A stretch of DNA of 23,242 nt from JACQKT01 sp038063055 (GTDB lineage: Bacteria; Patescibacteriota; Minisyncoccia; UBA6257; 2-01-FULL-56-20), in assembly GCA_038063055.1 (NCBI GenBank), contig JBBTVY010000016.1:1-23242 (forward strand), given 5' to 3'. The notes beneath the pieces were generated by a model. It worked only from the letters and a program-made list of their open reading frames with translations. It did no database searches and had not been told where the DNA came from. Of this stretch, positions 7,413-14,927 are shown one piece after another. Position 1 is the stretch's first letter; each line of letters opens with the position of its first letter. The translations under genes and the position numbers were made by a program.

Positions 7413-7449
7413 AAAAAGGAGGTAATCTTGCGGATTCCTCCTCTTTTTT
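7413..7449 (-). terminator. Terminator after the GC-rich orphan gene
   Basis: AGGAGG-AATC (7417-7427, one bulged T) pairs with GATT-CCTCCT (7433-7442) around TTGCG. On the minus strand five T follow; on the plus strand six T follow (7444-7449), so it could work both ways and shield mraZ from the upstream gene. Confidence 0.8.
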
Positions 7450-7479
7450 GTTTTGGCGCGGTTTGTCGATCAGGCGGCG

Positions 7480-7914
7480 CTATACGCGGTTCTCGGCGAA
7501 CTTCTGCCGGAAATGGTCGAGTGTCCAGACATTGCCCTCGAGGTCGCGGACCATCGCCGTGGCGGACGGAATTTCCGAGGTCAAAGACCTCATGATCTTG
7601 TCGAGTTCCCCCGACAGCACCCGTTCGTTCACGAAATTGACTTCCTTGTCCGCGGACACACCCTTGGCGTTTATCTTGTCCTGGGTCGTCGTCAGGCGCA
7701 CGAGCCTCCCTGTTTCGAGCGAAAATTCTGCCGTTATCGTGCACTTCCAGACGGAGCCCTTGACCTTCTCCATGGACGTGTCCATGAGCACTCGCGGAGG
7801 AGACTTCACGCAGGCCAAGACCCGCATGAAGTTTTCTAGGTTCCCGCAGTCCAGGCCGGTAGGCCGCATCGCGTTCAATGCCCCTTGTGCTGAGAACAAA
7901 AGTTTTTTCAGCAT
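7480..7914 (-). CDS. Hypothetical protein, GC-rich orphan with its own SD and terminator
   Basis: A 144-residue protein that I do not recognise. It has no signal peptide or membrane segment. The chain alternates short helical and strand-like stretches (SVWKCTITAEFSLETGRLVRLT in the middle; ATAMVRDLEGNVWTLDHFRQKF near the end). The start is the ATG before LKKLLFSAQ, because AAAGGA lies six bases before it (7921-7926); a longer in-frame reading begins at 7956 but would overlap a strong hairpin (7939-7977). GC is unusually high (37 of 60 bases at 7741-7800). Like the GNAT gene at 310-855 it combines high GC, an SD and a private terminator in a window where native genes have none of these, so the two may share an origin. 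No function is proposed. Confidence 0.6.
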   Translation of the reverse strand: MLKKLLFSAQGALNAMRPTGLDCGNLENFMRVLACVKSPPRVLMDTSMEKVKGSVWKCTITAEFSLETGRLVRLTTTQDKINAKGVSADKEVNFVNERVLSGELDKIMRSLTSEIPSATAMVRDLEGNVWTLDHFRQKFAENRV

Positions 7915-7938
7915 TAGCGTTCCTTTATCCAATTTTGG

Positions 7939-7977
7939 TTTATCAATCCAAGCCAATAACCGGCTTGGGCTGATAAA
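7939..7977. promoter_or_regulatory. Strong hairpin upstream of the orphan gene
   Basis: TTTATCA (7939-7945) pairs with TGATAAA (7971-7977) and CCAAGCC (7948-7954) with GGCTTGG (7962-7968), with a 2x2 internal loop and a 7-nt apical loop. On the minus strand it lies 24 nt upstream of the orphan gene's ATG. A TTGACA-like -35 (8003-8008) lies upstream of it. It could be a leader structure; the role is unknown. Confidence 0.5.
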
Positions 7978-8040
7978 AACATTGCCATAAAATTACTCCC
8001 TTTGTCAATAAAAAACGAATATGTTTATTTTTTATTTTTA

Positions 8041-8049
8041 TGCTATCAT
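8041..8049 (+). promoter_or_regulatory. Extended -10 promoter of the pyrophosphatase gene
   Basis: TG-C-TATCAT at 8041-8049, an extended -10 element, 30 nt before the ATG at 8080. The leader is predicted at about 24 nt, without an SD. Confidence 0.5.
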
Positions 8050-8079
8050 TTACATTGTCGAAACAATCCAATAGAAAAT

Positions 8080-8592
8080 ATGGACATAAACAAAATATCG
8101 GCGGGCAAAAATCCGCCGCAGGAAATAAACGTTTTCATAGAAATCCAGCAGGGCTCGTCCGTTAAATACGAACTCGACAAGGATTCAGGAGTAATCGCCG
8201 TCGACCGCTTTCTCTATACATCAATGAGTTATCCGTTTAATTACGGATTCATTCCGAACACTCACGCCGAAGACGGCGACCCAATGGATATTCTTCTGAT
8301 AACTTCCGCCCCTCTTTTTCCGGGAACAATGACGCCCGCGCGTCCCATTGGAATGCTTGAAATGGAAGACGAGTCGGGAATAGACCATAAAATAATCGCG
8401 GTGCCGACGGCAAAAATCGACCCGGAACTTTCCGACATAAAAGAAGTGGACGATCTCGGAGAACACCTCAAATCGAAAATCAAACACTTTTTCGAAACAT
8501 ATAAACAACTTGAACCGAATAAATGGGTGAAAGTAAAAGATTTTCTTGACAAGAGCCACGCCGAAGAAGCAATAAAAAAATCTCTCGCCTAA
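8080..8592 (+). CDS. ppa: Family I inorganic pyrophosphatase
   Basis: Hydrolyses PPi to two phosphates in the cytoplasm, pulling biosynthetic reactions forward. It has 170 residues, normal for the bacterial soluble family. The signature D65-G-D-P-M-D70 carries the metal-binding aspartates. Other family residues are visible: E20 in FIEIQ, K29, R43 in VDRFLY, Y51 in SYPFNYG, D97 and D102 in MEDESGIDHK, and Y141-K142 near the end. The start is the ATG before DINKISAG; a longer in-frame ATG at 8002 would place the promoter inside the gene and is rejected. An intrinsic terminator overlaps the stop. No SD. Confidence 0.95.
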   Translation: MDINKISAGKNPPQEINVFIEIQQGSSVKYELDKDSGVIAVDRFLYTSMSYPFNYGFIPNTHAEDGDPMDILLITSAPLFPGTMTPARPIGMLEMEDESGIDHKIIAVPTAKIDPELSDIKEVDDLGEHLKSKIKHFFETYKQLEPNKWVKVKDFLDKSHAEEAIKKSLA

Positions 8593-8607
8593 GCGGGAGA
8601 TTTTTTT
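8581..8607 (+). terminator. Terminator of ppa
   Basis: TCTCTCGC pairs with GCGGGAGA (8 bp with one G-U) around CTAA, followed by seven T at 8601-8607. The stem starts inside the last codons of ppa. Confidence 0.9.
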
Positions 8608-8644
8608 CAGGCATAACAAATTTCCAAACCGAACGGGTCTCGGT

Positions 8645-8650
8645 TATAAT
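8645..8650 (+). promoter_or_regulatory. -10 box placing the thyA-like start at or beside the ATG
   Basis: A perfect TATAAT ends 7 nt before the ATG at 8658, so the transcript would be leaderless or nearly so. The -35 region (TTCCAA, 8622-8627, 17-bp spacing) is weak. Confidence 0.65.
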
Positions 8651-8657
8651 ATTTTCA

Positions 8658-10172
8658 ATGATATCCCACGAACAGCTCTATCAGCCAGACAAATATAAAA
8701 TCATTTTGGGCGAAGGCAAAAATATCGGTTTTTGCACCGTCTGGAACGAACCCGAGCGCGCGCTTAAAGAATATCCGGAACTTATTAAACGTTCGGCGAT
8801 TATCGGAACCTTGTATAGCCGGCAGGGGGTCAACATTATACTTAGGAATCTCGCCCTAAACCCCCAGATACGCAACCTGTATCTCTGGGTTAATGGAGCG
8901 CTTTCGTGCAGTCCTTTCGGGGTTTCCGGCAAGGAAGTGCTTATGAAAATCTGGGAAAACGGTGTTAATGACAATCGCGAAATTCCGGGAACGGATTTCA
9001 AGATTGAAAAGGAAATTGACCATAAGGTGGTTAATTCAATTCGTGAAAATGTTGTTTTAAAAGAAGTTCCGGATTCCGACTTGAACGCCGTCATAAAACA
9101 ATTTTCCGAAGAAAACTCCTCTCCTTACATGGAACCGGTACGTTTCGCAGACGCCGTGCCCGAGGTTATTGATGTTTTCCCGTCCGAAAAAGTCGGATTT
9201 CTCGTCCGCGGCAAAACGGTAATTGATGCTTGGACCCGTGTCGTCGACCGCATAATGCGCTATGGCACGGTAAAGGGCACTCAATATGGAACAAAACAAC
9301 GCGAGCTAATCGGCGTAACGTGGGTGGTTGAAACGGAAGACCCGGATAATCCAAACATGAATGTTGATTGGCCGGAAAGCTTAATGAGAACGATCGGACT
9401 CAATAAGGACGCCATTGAGCATTATCGTTCTGTTTTTCTTTCGCCTGAAGCCCCTGAAGGAGTCAGCTATACATACGGCAACCGCCTGATGCGTTATCCG
9501 AACAACGGAACAACAATAGACCAGCTCGAAGAAGTTATTTTAAAAGAATTGAAATCTTCGCCGGACACCAGGCGCGCCGCGGCGACGACAATGGTTCCTT
9601 CGATAGACAAAGATTCAAAAGAACCGCCGTGTATCACGCAAATACAGGTTTTGCAAAACAACGGGAAACTGCATCTCTTGGTAACTGTCCGCAGCCATGA
9701 TATTTTCAAGGCGGCAATTCCCAACGCTTTCGGCCTGCGAGCGCTTCAGGCCAAAATCGCCAAAGAAGCCGGTTTTGAAATGGGGTATCTCCAAATAACC
9801 TCTCAATCGGCGCACATTTACGAATCCGACTGGGAAGACGCCAAGAAACTCGCCCGCTGCGCCATATGGGAACGCGAGCCAAGCATGTTTTTCGACCCGG
9901 CCGTCAGCGCCGACCCGCGCGGACTTTTCGTCATCAGCGTCAAAGACAATATCATCAGCGCATATTTCAAAACTCCGAGCGGAGATGACTTGCTGGTCGT
10001 CAGCGGAAAAACAGCCCGCGAAGTCAGTTTAAAAATCGCCAATTTGGAACTTATTAATCGCCCAGACCATTTGCTTGATATAGGGCACGAACTGCAGAAA
10101 GCGGAAATCGCCATTTCGCAGGGACTGGCTTACACGCAGGACAAGCCACTCCCATTCGGAGCAAAAACGTAA
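8658..10172 (+). CDS. Thymidylate synthase with MtrA-like N-domain and DUF4346 C-domain
   Basis: Three parts in 504 residues. Residues about 15-115 resemble the MtrA-like module found in methanogen methyltransferases (LALNPQIRNLYLWVNG, then GKEVLMKIWENGVND and IPGT). Residues about 175-410 are a ThyA domain: the phosphate-binding pair R305-R306, catalytic C325 in EPPCITQIQV, R345-S-H-D348, N356 (the Asn that selects dUMP over dCMP) and H386-I-Y388. Residues about 415-495 match DUF4346 (DPRGLFVISV then LDIGHELQKAEIAISQGLAYTQD). Expected reaction: dUMP plus a methylene-C1 carrier to dTMP. C-I replaces the usual C-H after the nucleophile. The N- and C-terminal modules suggest a link to an unusual C1 carrier, but that is inference. 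It sits alone after ppa. Confidence 0.88.
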   Translation: MISHEQLYQPDKYKIILGEGKNIGFCTVWNEPERALKEYPELIKRSAIIGTLYSRQGVNIILRNLALNPQIRNLYLWVNGALSCSPFGVSGKEVLMKIWENGVNDNREIPGTDFKIEKEIDHKVVNSIRENVVLKEVPDSDLNAVIKQFSEENSSPYMEPVRFADAVPEVIDVFPSEKVGFLVRGKTVIDAWTRVVDRIMRYGTVKGTQYGTKQRELIGVTWVVETEDPDNPNMNVDWPESLMRTIGLNKDAIEHYRSVFLSPEAPEGVSYTYGNRLMRYPNNGTTIDQLEEVILKELKSSPDTRRAAATTMVPSIDKDSKEPPCITQIQVLQNNGKLHLLVTVRSHDIFKAAIPNAFGLRALQAKIAKEAGFEMGYLQITSQSAHIYESDWEDAKKLARCAIWEREPSMFFDPAVSADPRGLFVISVKDNIISAYFKTPSGDDLLVVSGKTAREVSLKIANLELINRPDHLLDIGHELQKAEIAISQGLAYTQDKPLPFGAKT

Positions 10173-10179
10173 AAGTTAT

Positions 10180-10232
10180 CGGGAACGTTTGCGAAGATTG
10201 CCGACATAAAGATAAATTTTCGCGTTTACCCG
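10180..10232. terminator. Possible shared hairpin between convergent genes
   Basis: CGGG-AAC-(GTTT)-GCGAA pairs with TTCGC-GTT-(TA)-CCCG across a 23-nt loop in the 65-bp gap between the convergent thymidylate synthase and carboxypeptidase genes. There is no good T-run on either side, so terminator activity is uncertain. Confidence 0.35.
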
Positions 10233-10237
10233 GAAAA

Positions 10238-12178
10238 TCAACATTTCCATTCATAGGCGTCTCTATCATACTCAAGCAGTTTTTGCATATCGCCAAAACT
10301 GTCCTGGGAATCAAGCACTACGCTGAATAATTTTCCCTCGCACGGAGATTCGGTGATAACAACAAGATTTTGTTTGGCGCGGGGCGTTTCGCCCGTTTTG
10401 CCGCCCAATATTCGGAATGGTATCTCTGCCTGCCCGAGAAGTTTATCGGTGCTGGAAATAGTCGCCATAAAATTGCCGTTTGCGTCCGAAAGATCGAATT
10501 GTTTCCGCGAGGTTATGGAAATGATGCTCGGATAATTTTTTTGTATGTATCCGGCCAGTTTGTATACGTCGAAAGCTGTTGAATGGTTTATTGAATCGCT
10601 TCCGGCTTCCGGGTCAAGCCCGACGACATTTACGAATTGAGTACCTGAAAGACCAATCATGGAAGCTCTCTCATTCATTGAATCAAGAAATGTTTCCTTG
10701 CCGGCCTGTTCCGCCATGGCATCGGCGATTTCGTTGTGCGAAGCGATCAACAAAGCGCGCAGGGCGTCGGAAAACAAAAGCCGGTCGCCTGCTTTGTATA
10801 TTCCCGAAACGCCTTTAACGCCTAAAGATTTTTCAGAAACGGAAATAATATCATCCTGCTTGTATATCCCGGAAGCAACCAAAGCCGTCATAAGTTTTGT
10901 AATGCTCGCGAGCGGAAGCTGTTTGTCTTTATTTTTTTGGAACAATACCTGTTCCCTGCCGTTATCGGTGGCGAAAACGGAAACAAAAGAATTGGCAGAA
11001 AGAGCCAATTCACTTACATTTTTTTTGTTTACAATCGCACTGCTTTGATTTGTGGGCGCAACTTGAACAAGCCCATTTTGTTCCGACGAAACCCAAACAT
11101 CGTTTCGCCATTTCCAATCTGAGTCCATACCGCCGAAAACAAAAATTTTGCCTTTAAAGACCAAAACGGAATGGTCTTCCCGCCCGATCCACGGCGGGTC
11201 GGTTTCCGTCTTCTGCCAATTTGTTCCGTCGTCTGAATACCAAATATCGTTTGCTCCGCCTGTTTCCGCGTCGTTCAGCCTGCCGATAATCCACATCTTG
11301 TCGTGAAACACAACAAGAGAGTGCCCTTGCCTTTTCAGCCACGACGGTTCCGCGCTTACAAGCTCCCAGTTCAAGCCGTCCGATGACGACCAGACATCCT
11401 TGAAGGTCTGTCCAGAAAGATTCATGCCGCCAATAAGAAAAATTTTTTCTTTAAATACCGCCGTTGCATGGTCCCAGCGCGAACTCCATGGGATTGTCGT
11501 CGTCGCCTCGCGCCAATCTATCCCGTTATCGGAATACCAAACATCGTTTTTTGTTTCATGTTCATCGTAATTTACGCCTCCCATCATCCAAATTTTCCCT
11601 TGAAAAATTTCCGCGGTTTGTCCTTCCCTCGCCGGCCATGCCGCTTTCGAAACCGCCTTAATCCAATTGATTCCGTCATCGGATTGCCAAATATCGCTTT
11701 CATAACCGGTTATGGGACTCCAGCCGCCGAACATCCATAATTTGCCATTGAAATAAACAACTGACATTGACCTTCTCGGCGGCCAATCCGCTTTCTCTTT
11801 GGCAATTTGCCAAGTTGAACCGTTTTCGGTCGTCCATATGTCGTTGAAATGCGGCGCTTCCCAATATAGAACAGTGTGGTTTGGCTCGATTTCTTCGTTG
11901 CCGTTCAGCCCTCCCATTGTCCAAATTTTATCCTGAAAAACAAAACTGACCGCCGAATCGCGCGGCTGCCATTCCGCCGAAGAAGTTGCGAGTGTCCACG
12001 AAAGGAGATTCGGCTCGAATTGCTTGGTTTGCGGTTGCGTTATTCGCCGCCCCTCGGGCTCGAAATTATATTTTGGCTTCTCCGCTCCGGAACCGAAATA
12101 CAAAAAAAACAGCAAAATAAAAATTGCCGAGGCAAGCGCCGCGCAAATCGCCAAAAACCTGCGGTTAAAATAGTCCAT
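10238..12178 (-). CDS. Membrane-anchored kelch/Asp-box propeller fused to S11 D-Ala-D-Ala carboxypeptidase
   Basis: A 646-residue exported protein. Residues about 8-28 are a membrane anchor. Residues about 60-370 hold six repeats of about 50 residues, each with a K-[ILM]-[WF]-x-x-GG strand (84-90, 146-152, 195-201, 245-251, 294-300 with final R, 344-350), most also with an SxDxGxxW Asp-box, consistent with a six-bladed kelch-like propeller. Residues about 390-646 are an S11 D,D-carboxypeptidase with every catalytic motif: S425-I-T-K428, S480-H-N482 and K594-T-G596. That domain trims the terminal D-Ala of peptidoglycan stems. The propeller probably binds glycan or protein; ordinary DacA-type enzymes have none. 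It is transcribed after the AI-2E gene, but an extended -10 (12191-12196) just upstream suggests its own promoter. No SD. Confidence 0.9.
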   Translation of the reverse strand: MDYFNRRFLAICAALASAIFILLFFLYFGSGAEKPKYNFEPEGRRITQPQTKQFEPNLLSWTLATSSAEWQPRDSAVSFVFQDKIWTMGGLNGNEEIEPNHTVLYWEAPHFNDIWTTENGSTWQIAKEKADWPPRRSMSVVYFNGKLWMFGGWSPITGYESDIWQSDDGINWIKAVSKAAWPAREGQTAEIFQGKIWMMGGVNYDEHETKNDVWYSDNGIDWREATTTIPWSSRWDHATAVFKEKIFLIGGMNLSGQTFKDVWSSSDGLNWELVSAEPSWLKRQGHSLVVFHDKMWIIGRLNDAETGGANDIWYSDDGTNWQKTETDPPWIGREDHSVLVFKGKIFVFGGMDSDWKWRNDVWVSSEQNGLVQVAPTNQSSAIVNKKNVSELALSANSFVSVFATDNGREQVLFQKNKDKQLPLASITKLMTALVASGIYKQDDIISVSEKSLGVKGVSGIYKAGDRLLFSDALRALLIASHNEIADAMAEQAGKETFLDSMNERASMIGLSGTQFVNVVGLDPEAGSDSINHSTAFDVYKLAGYIQKNYPSIISITSRKQFDLSDANGNFMATISSTDKLLGQAEIPFRILGGKTGETPRAKQNLVVITESPCEGKLFSVVLDSQDSFGDMQKLLEYDRDAYEWKC

Positions 12179-12190
12179 TTGGGTAAAACC

Positions 12191-12199
12191 AGAATAACA
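12191..12199 (-). promoter_or_regulatory. Extended -10 of the propeller-carboxypeptidase gene
   Basis: Minus strand TG-T-TATTCT, with the hexamer at 12191-12196, ends 12 nt before the ATG at 12178, giving a leader of only about 5 nt. Confidence 0.45.
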
Positions 12200-12266
12200 A
12201 AAGAACCGGCGTTATGGTAGTTTCGCTCCGTTTCGCGGCGATATCCGCGGAAAATTACGTGACGGT

Positions 12267-13307
12267 TTAACCGAAGCTTTTATTCTCTGAACTCATCAAA
12301 AGCCGGTATATTTCTATCATCGCGAAAAGTAAACTTAAAACGATGGGTCCGAGCAGAAAGCCAATTGGACCGAAAAATCCCAGTCCGCCTATTACCGAAA
12401 TAAGAATCAAAAAGGGATGTACCTTAATTCCCCTCTTCAGCAACGTCGGCCCTAAGATATTGTCCACGAGGCCGATTGCCGTCATCCCCCAAATGAGAAG
12501 TCCAACGCCCTGGACAGTCGAACCGATGGCGAAAAGATAAATAATCGCCGGAAGAACGACTGCCGCGGTTCCCACTGCGGGAATCAGCGCAGCCACGGCG
12601 GTAAAGCTTCCGAAAAGCGCCGGGCTGGGAACTCCGAAAATAGTGAACCCAAGCCAAGCCAGAATTCCCTGGATCACGGCAACAATCAGCGAACCTCTCA
12701 CGACGGAACTTACAGCCCCCTCCAGTTTCGCCAGTATTTCGTAATCGTTTTTGTCGGGCAACGGACTCAGGGCAACAATCGCGCGCACGAGTTTTTGTCC
12801 GTCTTTGAGAAAATAATAAAAAGCTATGAGGCAAATAAAAAGATTGAGCAGAAAGCCGATTGTCACTTTGGCGATTCCCGTAAAAATAATGCCGATATTC
12901 TGCGAGAGCCAGCTGAAGCCGGAATGCACGTATTCGGCCAGATTAAAAGAATAGCCGGGGAAATAATAAGAAATTTGGGCGCTTATCGACGAAAAAGAAG
13001 CGGAAATTCTTTCCGCGCCCCCGTTGTTGAGTTGAGCCGAAAAATCAACGGCTTCCCTGAAAATAGTCGTGCCGATAAAAACGAACGGAATGATAATAAC
13101 CAAAACAGCCAGAACAAGAGTAATGAAAGACGCGGGGCCGCGGCGTCCTCCGAAAATTTTCGCCAGGCGCTCATTGAACGGATGAAAGAGAAAAGCCAGC
13201 GTCGCGGCAATCGATAAAGGAACCAAAAACGGCGAAAAAATCTGAAAGCTCAAAAACAGAACCCCGAGAAACAGAACTGTAAAAAAGTATATTTGGAATT
13301 TTTCCAT
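12267..13307 (-). CDS. AI-2E family (PerM/UPF0118) membrane transporter
   Basis: A 346-residue polytopic membrane protein. An N-terminal pair of hydrophobic helices with FLVPLSIAATLAFLFHPFNERL is followed by a long central helix pair and amphipathic region (about 85-150), then a C-terminal bundle with the family hallmarks FTAVAALIPAVGTAAVVLPAIIYLF and PIGFLLGPIVLSLLFAM. Members include TqsA and PerM; substrates are mostly unknown, and quorum-signal export is shown for few of them. In this genome it could equally be an ion or small-molecule exporter. The ATG lies one base after the 3' arm of a 130-nt structured leader (13309-13438), so translation may be controlled by that structure. The gene downstream is the propeller-carboxypeptidase. 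Confidence 0.9.
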   Translation of the reverse strand: MEKFQIYFFTVLFLGVLFLSFQIFSPFLVPLSIAATLAFLFHPFNERLAKIFGGRRGPASFITLVLAVLVIIIPFVFIGTTIFREAVDFSAQLNNGGAERISASFSSISAQISYYFPGYSFNLAEYVHSGFSWLSQNIGIIFTGIAKVTIGFLLNLFICLIAFYYFLKDGQKLVRAIVALSPLPDKNDYEILAKLEGAVSSVVRGSLIVAVIQGILAWLGFTIFGVPSPALFGSFTAVAALIPAVGTAAVVLPAIIYLFAIGSTVQGVGLLIWGMTAIGLVDNILGPTLLKRGIKVHPFLILISVIGGLGFFGPIGFLLGPIVLSLLFAMIEIYRLLMSSENKSFG

Positions 13308-13308
13308 T

Positions 13309-13438
13309 CCCCGTAGGAAATTAAATATTTTCCGTAAAAGTTAATTTCGGCCTTGAAATGAATAATGCTGTTTTCATAGTTGATACATTATACCCTATCT
13401 CGAAAATATTTATTATTTTCTCGATATTTCCTACGGGG
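13309..13438 (-). promoter_or_regulatory. Structured leader element, copy A (upstream of AI-2E gene)
   Basis: On the minus strand CCCCGTAGGAAAT (13438-13426) pairs perfectly with ATTTCCTACGGGG (13321-13309), enclosing three hairpins. One is TATC-GA...GA-GATA with tandem G-A mismatches and a 6-bp upper stem (13425-13397), one is ATAATG/CATTAT (13391-13362), and one is ATTTC-AAGGCC-GAAAT (13359-13344). The 3' arm ends one base before the AI-2E ATG. A diverged copy lies at 20695-20796. CATT flanks both ends (13305-13308 and 13439-13442), which could be a target duplication or chance. A TATAAT at 13450-13455 could start a transcript carrying the whole element; an internal TATAAT is at 13387-13392. 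Confidence 0.75.
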
Positions 13439-13511
13439 CATTTAGGTTAATTATACACTATTTGCATGAAAGCCATTGCTTTATTCCTACCATAAATGCA
13501 CGCAAATCGCT

Positions 13512-13540
13512 TTTACCTATCAGGTTTTTTAGGCTATAAT
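13512..13540 (+). promoter_or_regulatory. Promoter of the amidase gene
   Basis: TTTACC (13512-13517), 17-bp spacer, TATAAT (13535-13540). The start would fall near 13547, leaving a leader of about 7 nt before the ATG at 13554. Confidence 0.65.
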
Positions 13541-13553
13541 CAAATGAATCAAA

Positions 13554-14840
13554 ATGAAGTTTTTCTGGCTTTTGTCTTTTGTTTTGTTTTCCCTTGTTTT
13601 ATTTTCTTTTTTGGGCAACTCGCCCGTTCCGACCGTAACGGACAACTTCATAGCTCTAAAAAATAACCTTGCCGGAATATTTTTCATTGCCAGCACAAAT
13701 GAAAACCAGCTCAAAACGGACTATCTTTCGGCGAAAATCGGCGGTAGAAAAATACGGATACTCATCGTGCCCGGACACGACAGCGTTTCGGTTGGCGCGC
13801 AATTCAAGAATGTAAAAGAAACCGACCTTACAGTTGAGCTTGCCGGATATCTCGCGGGGTTTTTAAAAACAGAAAAAGAATTTGAGGCGATTACCACCCG
13901 AACGAAAGCGGGATACGCTCCGGAAATCGCTTCTTATTTCGAAAAAGAACGTCTATCAATACAGAATTTTGCTGACACATATCGCGCTTACATGAAATCC
14001 AGCGTCGACGTCGGCTTGATTTCCATATACAACGGCGTTTCGCACAACAACGCTTCGGAAGAAGGCGTCATAAAACTCTATGGAATCAACAAATGGGCAA
14101 ACGAAAATAACGCAGACCTTGTAGTCCATATACACTTTAACGACCATCCCGGCCACCCAGTAAACCGGCCCGGAAAATATTCGGGATTCGCGATTTATGT
14201 TCCCGAAAAGCAATTTTCCAACTCAAAAGCCAGCGCTGCAGTCGCGCAACACATTTTTAACCGGCTCAATTCGTATTTCGCGCCGAGCGATATGCCGCAA
14301 GAATCGGCGGGTATCGTGGAAGAACAGGAGCTTATCGCCATCGGCTCGAACAACTCGCTTAACCCAGCGGGCATGCTCATTGAGTATGACTATATATATG
14401 AGCCCCAATTTCTCTACCCCGAAACGCGGAAAGCGACGCTTAAAGAGCTTGCGTTTCAAACGTATTTAGGAATAAAAGATTTTTTTGATGGTTCGACTTC
14501 CTTCGACAAAACTCAGGACAAGCCGCTCACCACAGGCGGCGCAACGAGTACGGCAAAAGTTTATGAAACAACCCTATTGCCCCATCAATGGAACAGCGAC
14601 ATGGGAGGAGGGCTTGTAGGAAGCGCGGATGTGCTTTCACTTCAAGCCGCGCTTATGCGGGAAGGCGACTATCCCCCGCCGGGCTTTACTAAAAACGACT
14701 GTCCGATTACCGGAAGTTTCAAAAAATGCACATTGGCCGCGGTAAAAGAGTTCCAGAAAAAATACGGCATTGAACCGACGGGGTATGTCGGGGGAAAAAC
14801 AAGGAAAATACTCAACGAAAATTACTCTGTGCAGGAATAG
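13554..14840 (+). CDS. N-acetylmuramoyl-L-alanine amidase (Amidase_3) with peptidoglycan-binding domain
   Basis: A secreted or membrane-anchored zinc hydrolase that cuts the MurNAc-L-Ala bond. A hydrophobic signal or anchor helix is at 3-20. The amidase domain spans about 66-310, with zinc ligands H75 in VPGHD, E95 in LTVELA and H194 in HIHFND, and probable catalytic E277 in MLIEYDY. A low-complexity linker (about 313-335) follows. Residues about 355-422 are a PG_binding_1-like domain (DVLSLQAALMREGDYPP ... TLAAVKEFQKKYGIEPTGYVGGKTRKIL). The linker carries SFDKTQDKP, whose DNA resembles a common interspersed repeat core. Large insertions between E95 and H194 are typical of this enzyme class. 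It faces the AI-2E gene across a divergent promoter region. No SD. Confidence 0.88.
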   Translation: MKFFWLLSFVLFSLVLFSFLGNSPVPTVTDNFIALKNNLAGIFFIASTNENQLKTDYLSAKIGGRKIRILIVPGHDSVSVGAQFKNVKETDLTVELAGYLAGFLKTEKEFEAITTRTKAGYAPEIASYFEKERLSIQNFADTYRAYMKSSVDVGLISIYNGVSHNNASEEGVIKLYGINKWANENNADLVVHIHFNDHPGHPVNRPGKYSGFAIYVPEKQFSNSKASAAVAQHIFNRLNSYFAPSDMPQESAGIVEEQELIAIGSNNSLNPAGMLIEYDYIYEPQFLYPETRKATLKELAFQTYLGIKDFFDGSTSFDKTQDKPLTTGGATSTAKVYETTLLPHQWNSDMGGGLVGSADVLSLQAALMREGDYPPPGFTKNDCPITGSFKKCTLAAVKEFQKKYGIEPTGYVGGKTRKILNENYSVQE

Positions 14841-14927
14841 GTATTTATCCTTGCCGCCATTCGCTACCACTCGCCACCCTTCCCTCCGCCGCACTCTCGC
14901 TTGGCCGGACGGAATTTTTGGCGGCGA

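Noticed and set aside
7416..7430. AAGGAGGTAATCTTG on the plus strand as an SD with a TTG start
   Set aside because: It is one arm of the terminator hairpin, and the frame that follows is antisense to the orphan gene.
8002..8079. Upstream start for pyrophosphatase
   Set aside because: The added residues (hydrophobic, Phe/Tyr-rich) are foreign to the family, and the extended -10 lies inside the segment.
13309..13438. Reading the 13-bp terminal inverted repeat as an insertion sequence
   Set aside because: 130 bp is too short for a transposase, and copy B lacks flanking direct repeats. A non-autonomous mini-element remains possible, so it is reported as a structured element instead.
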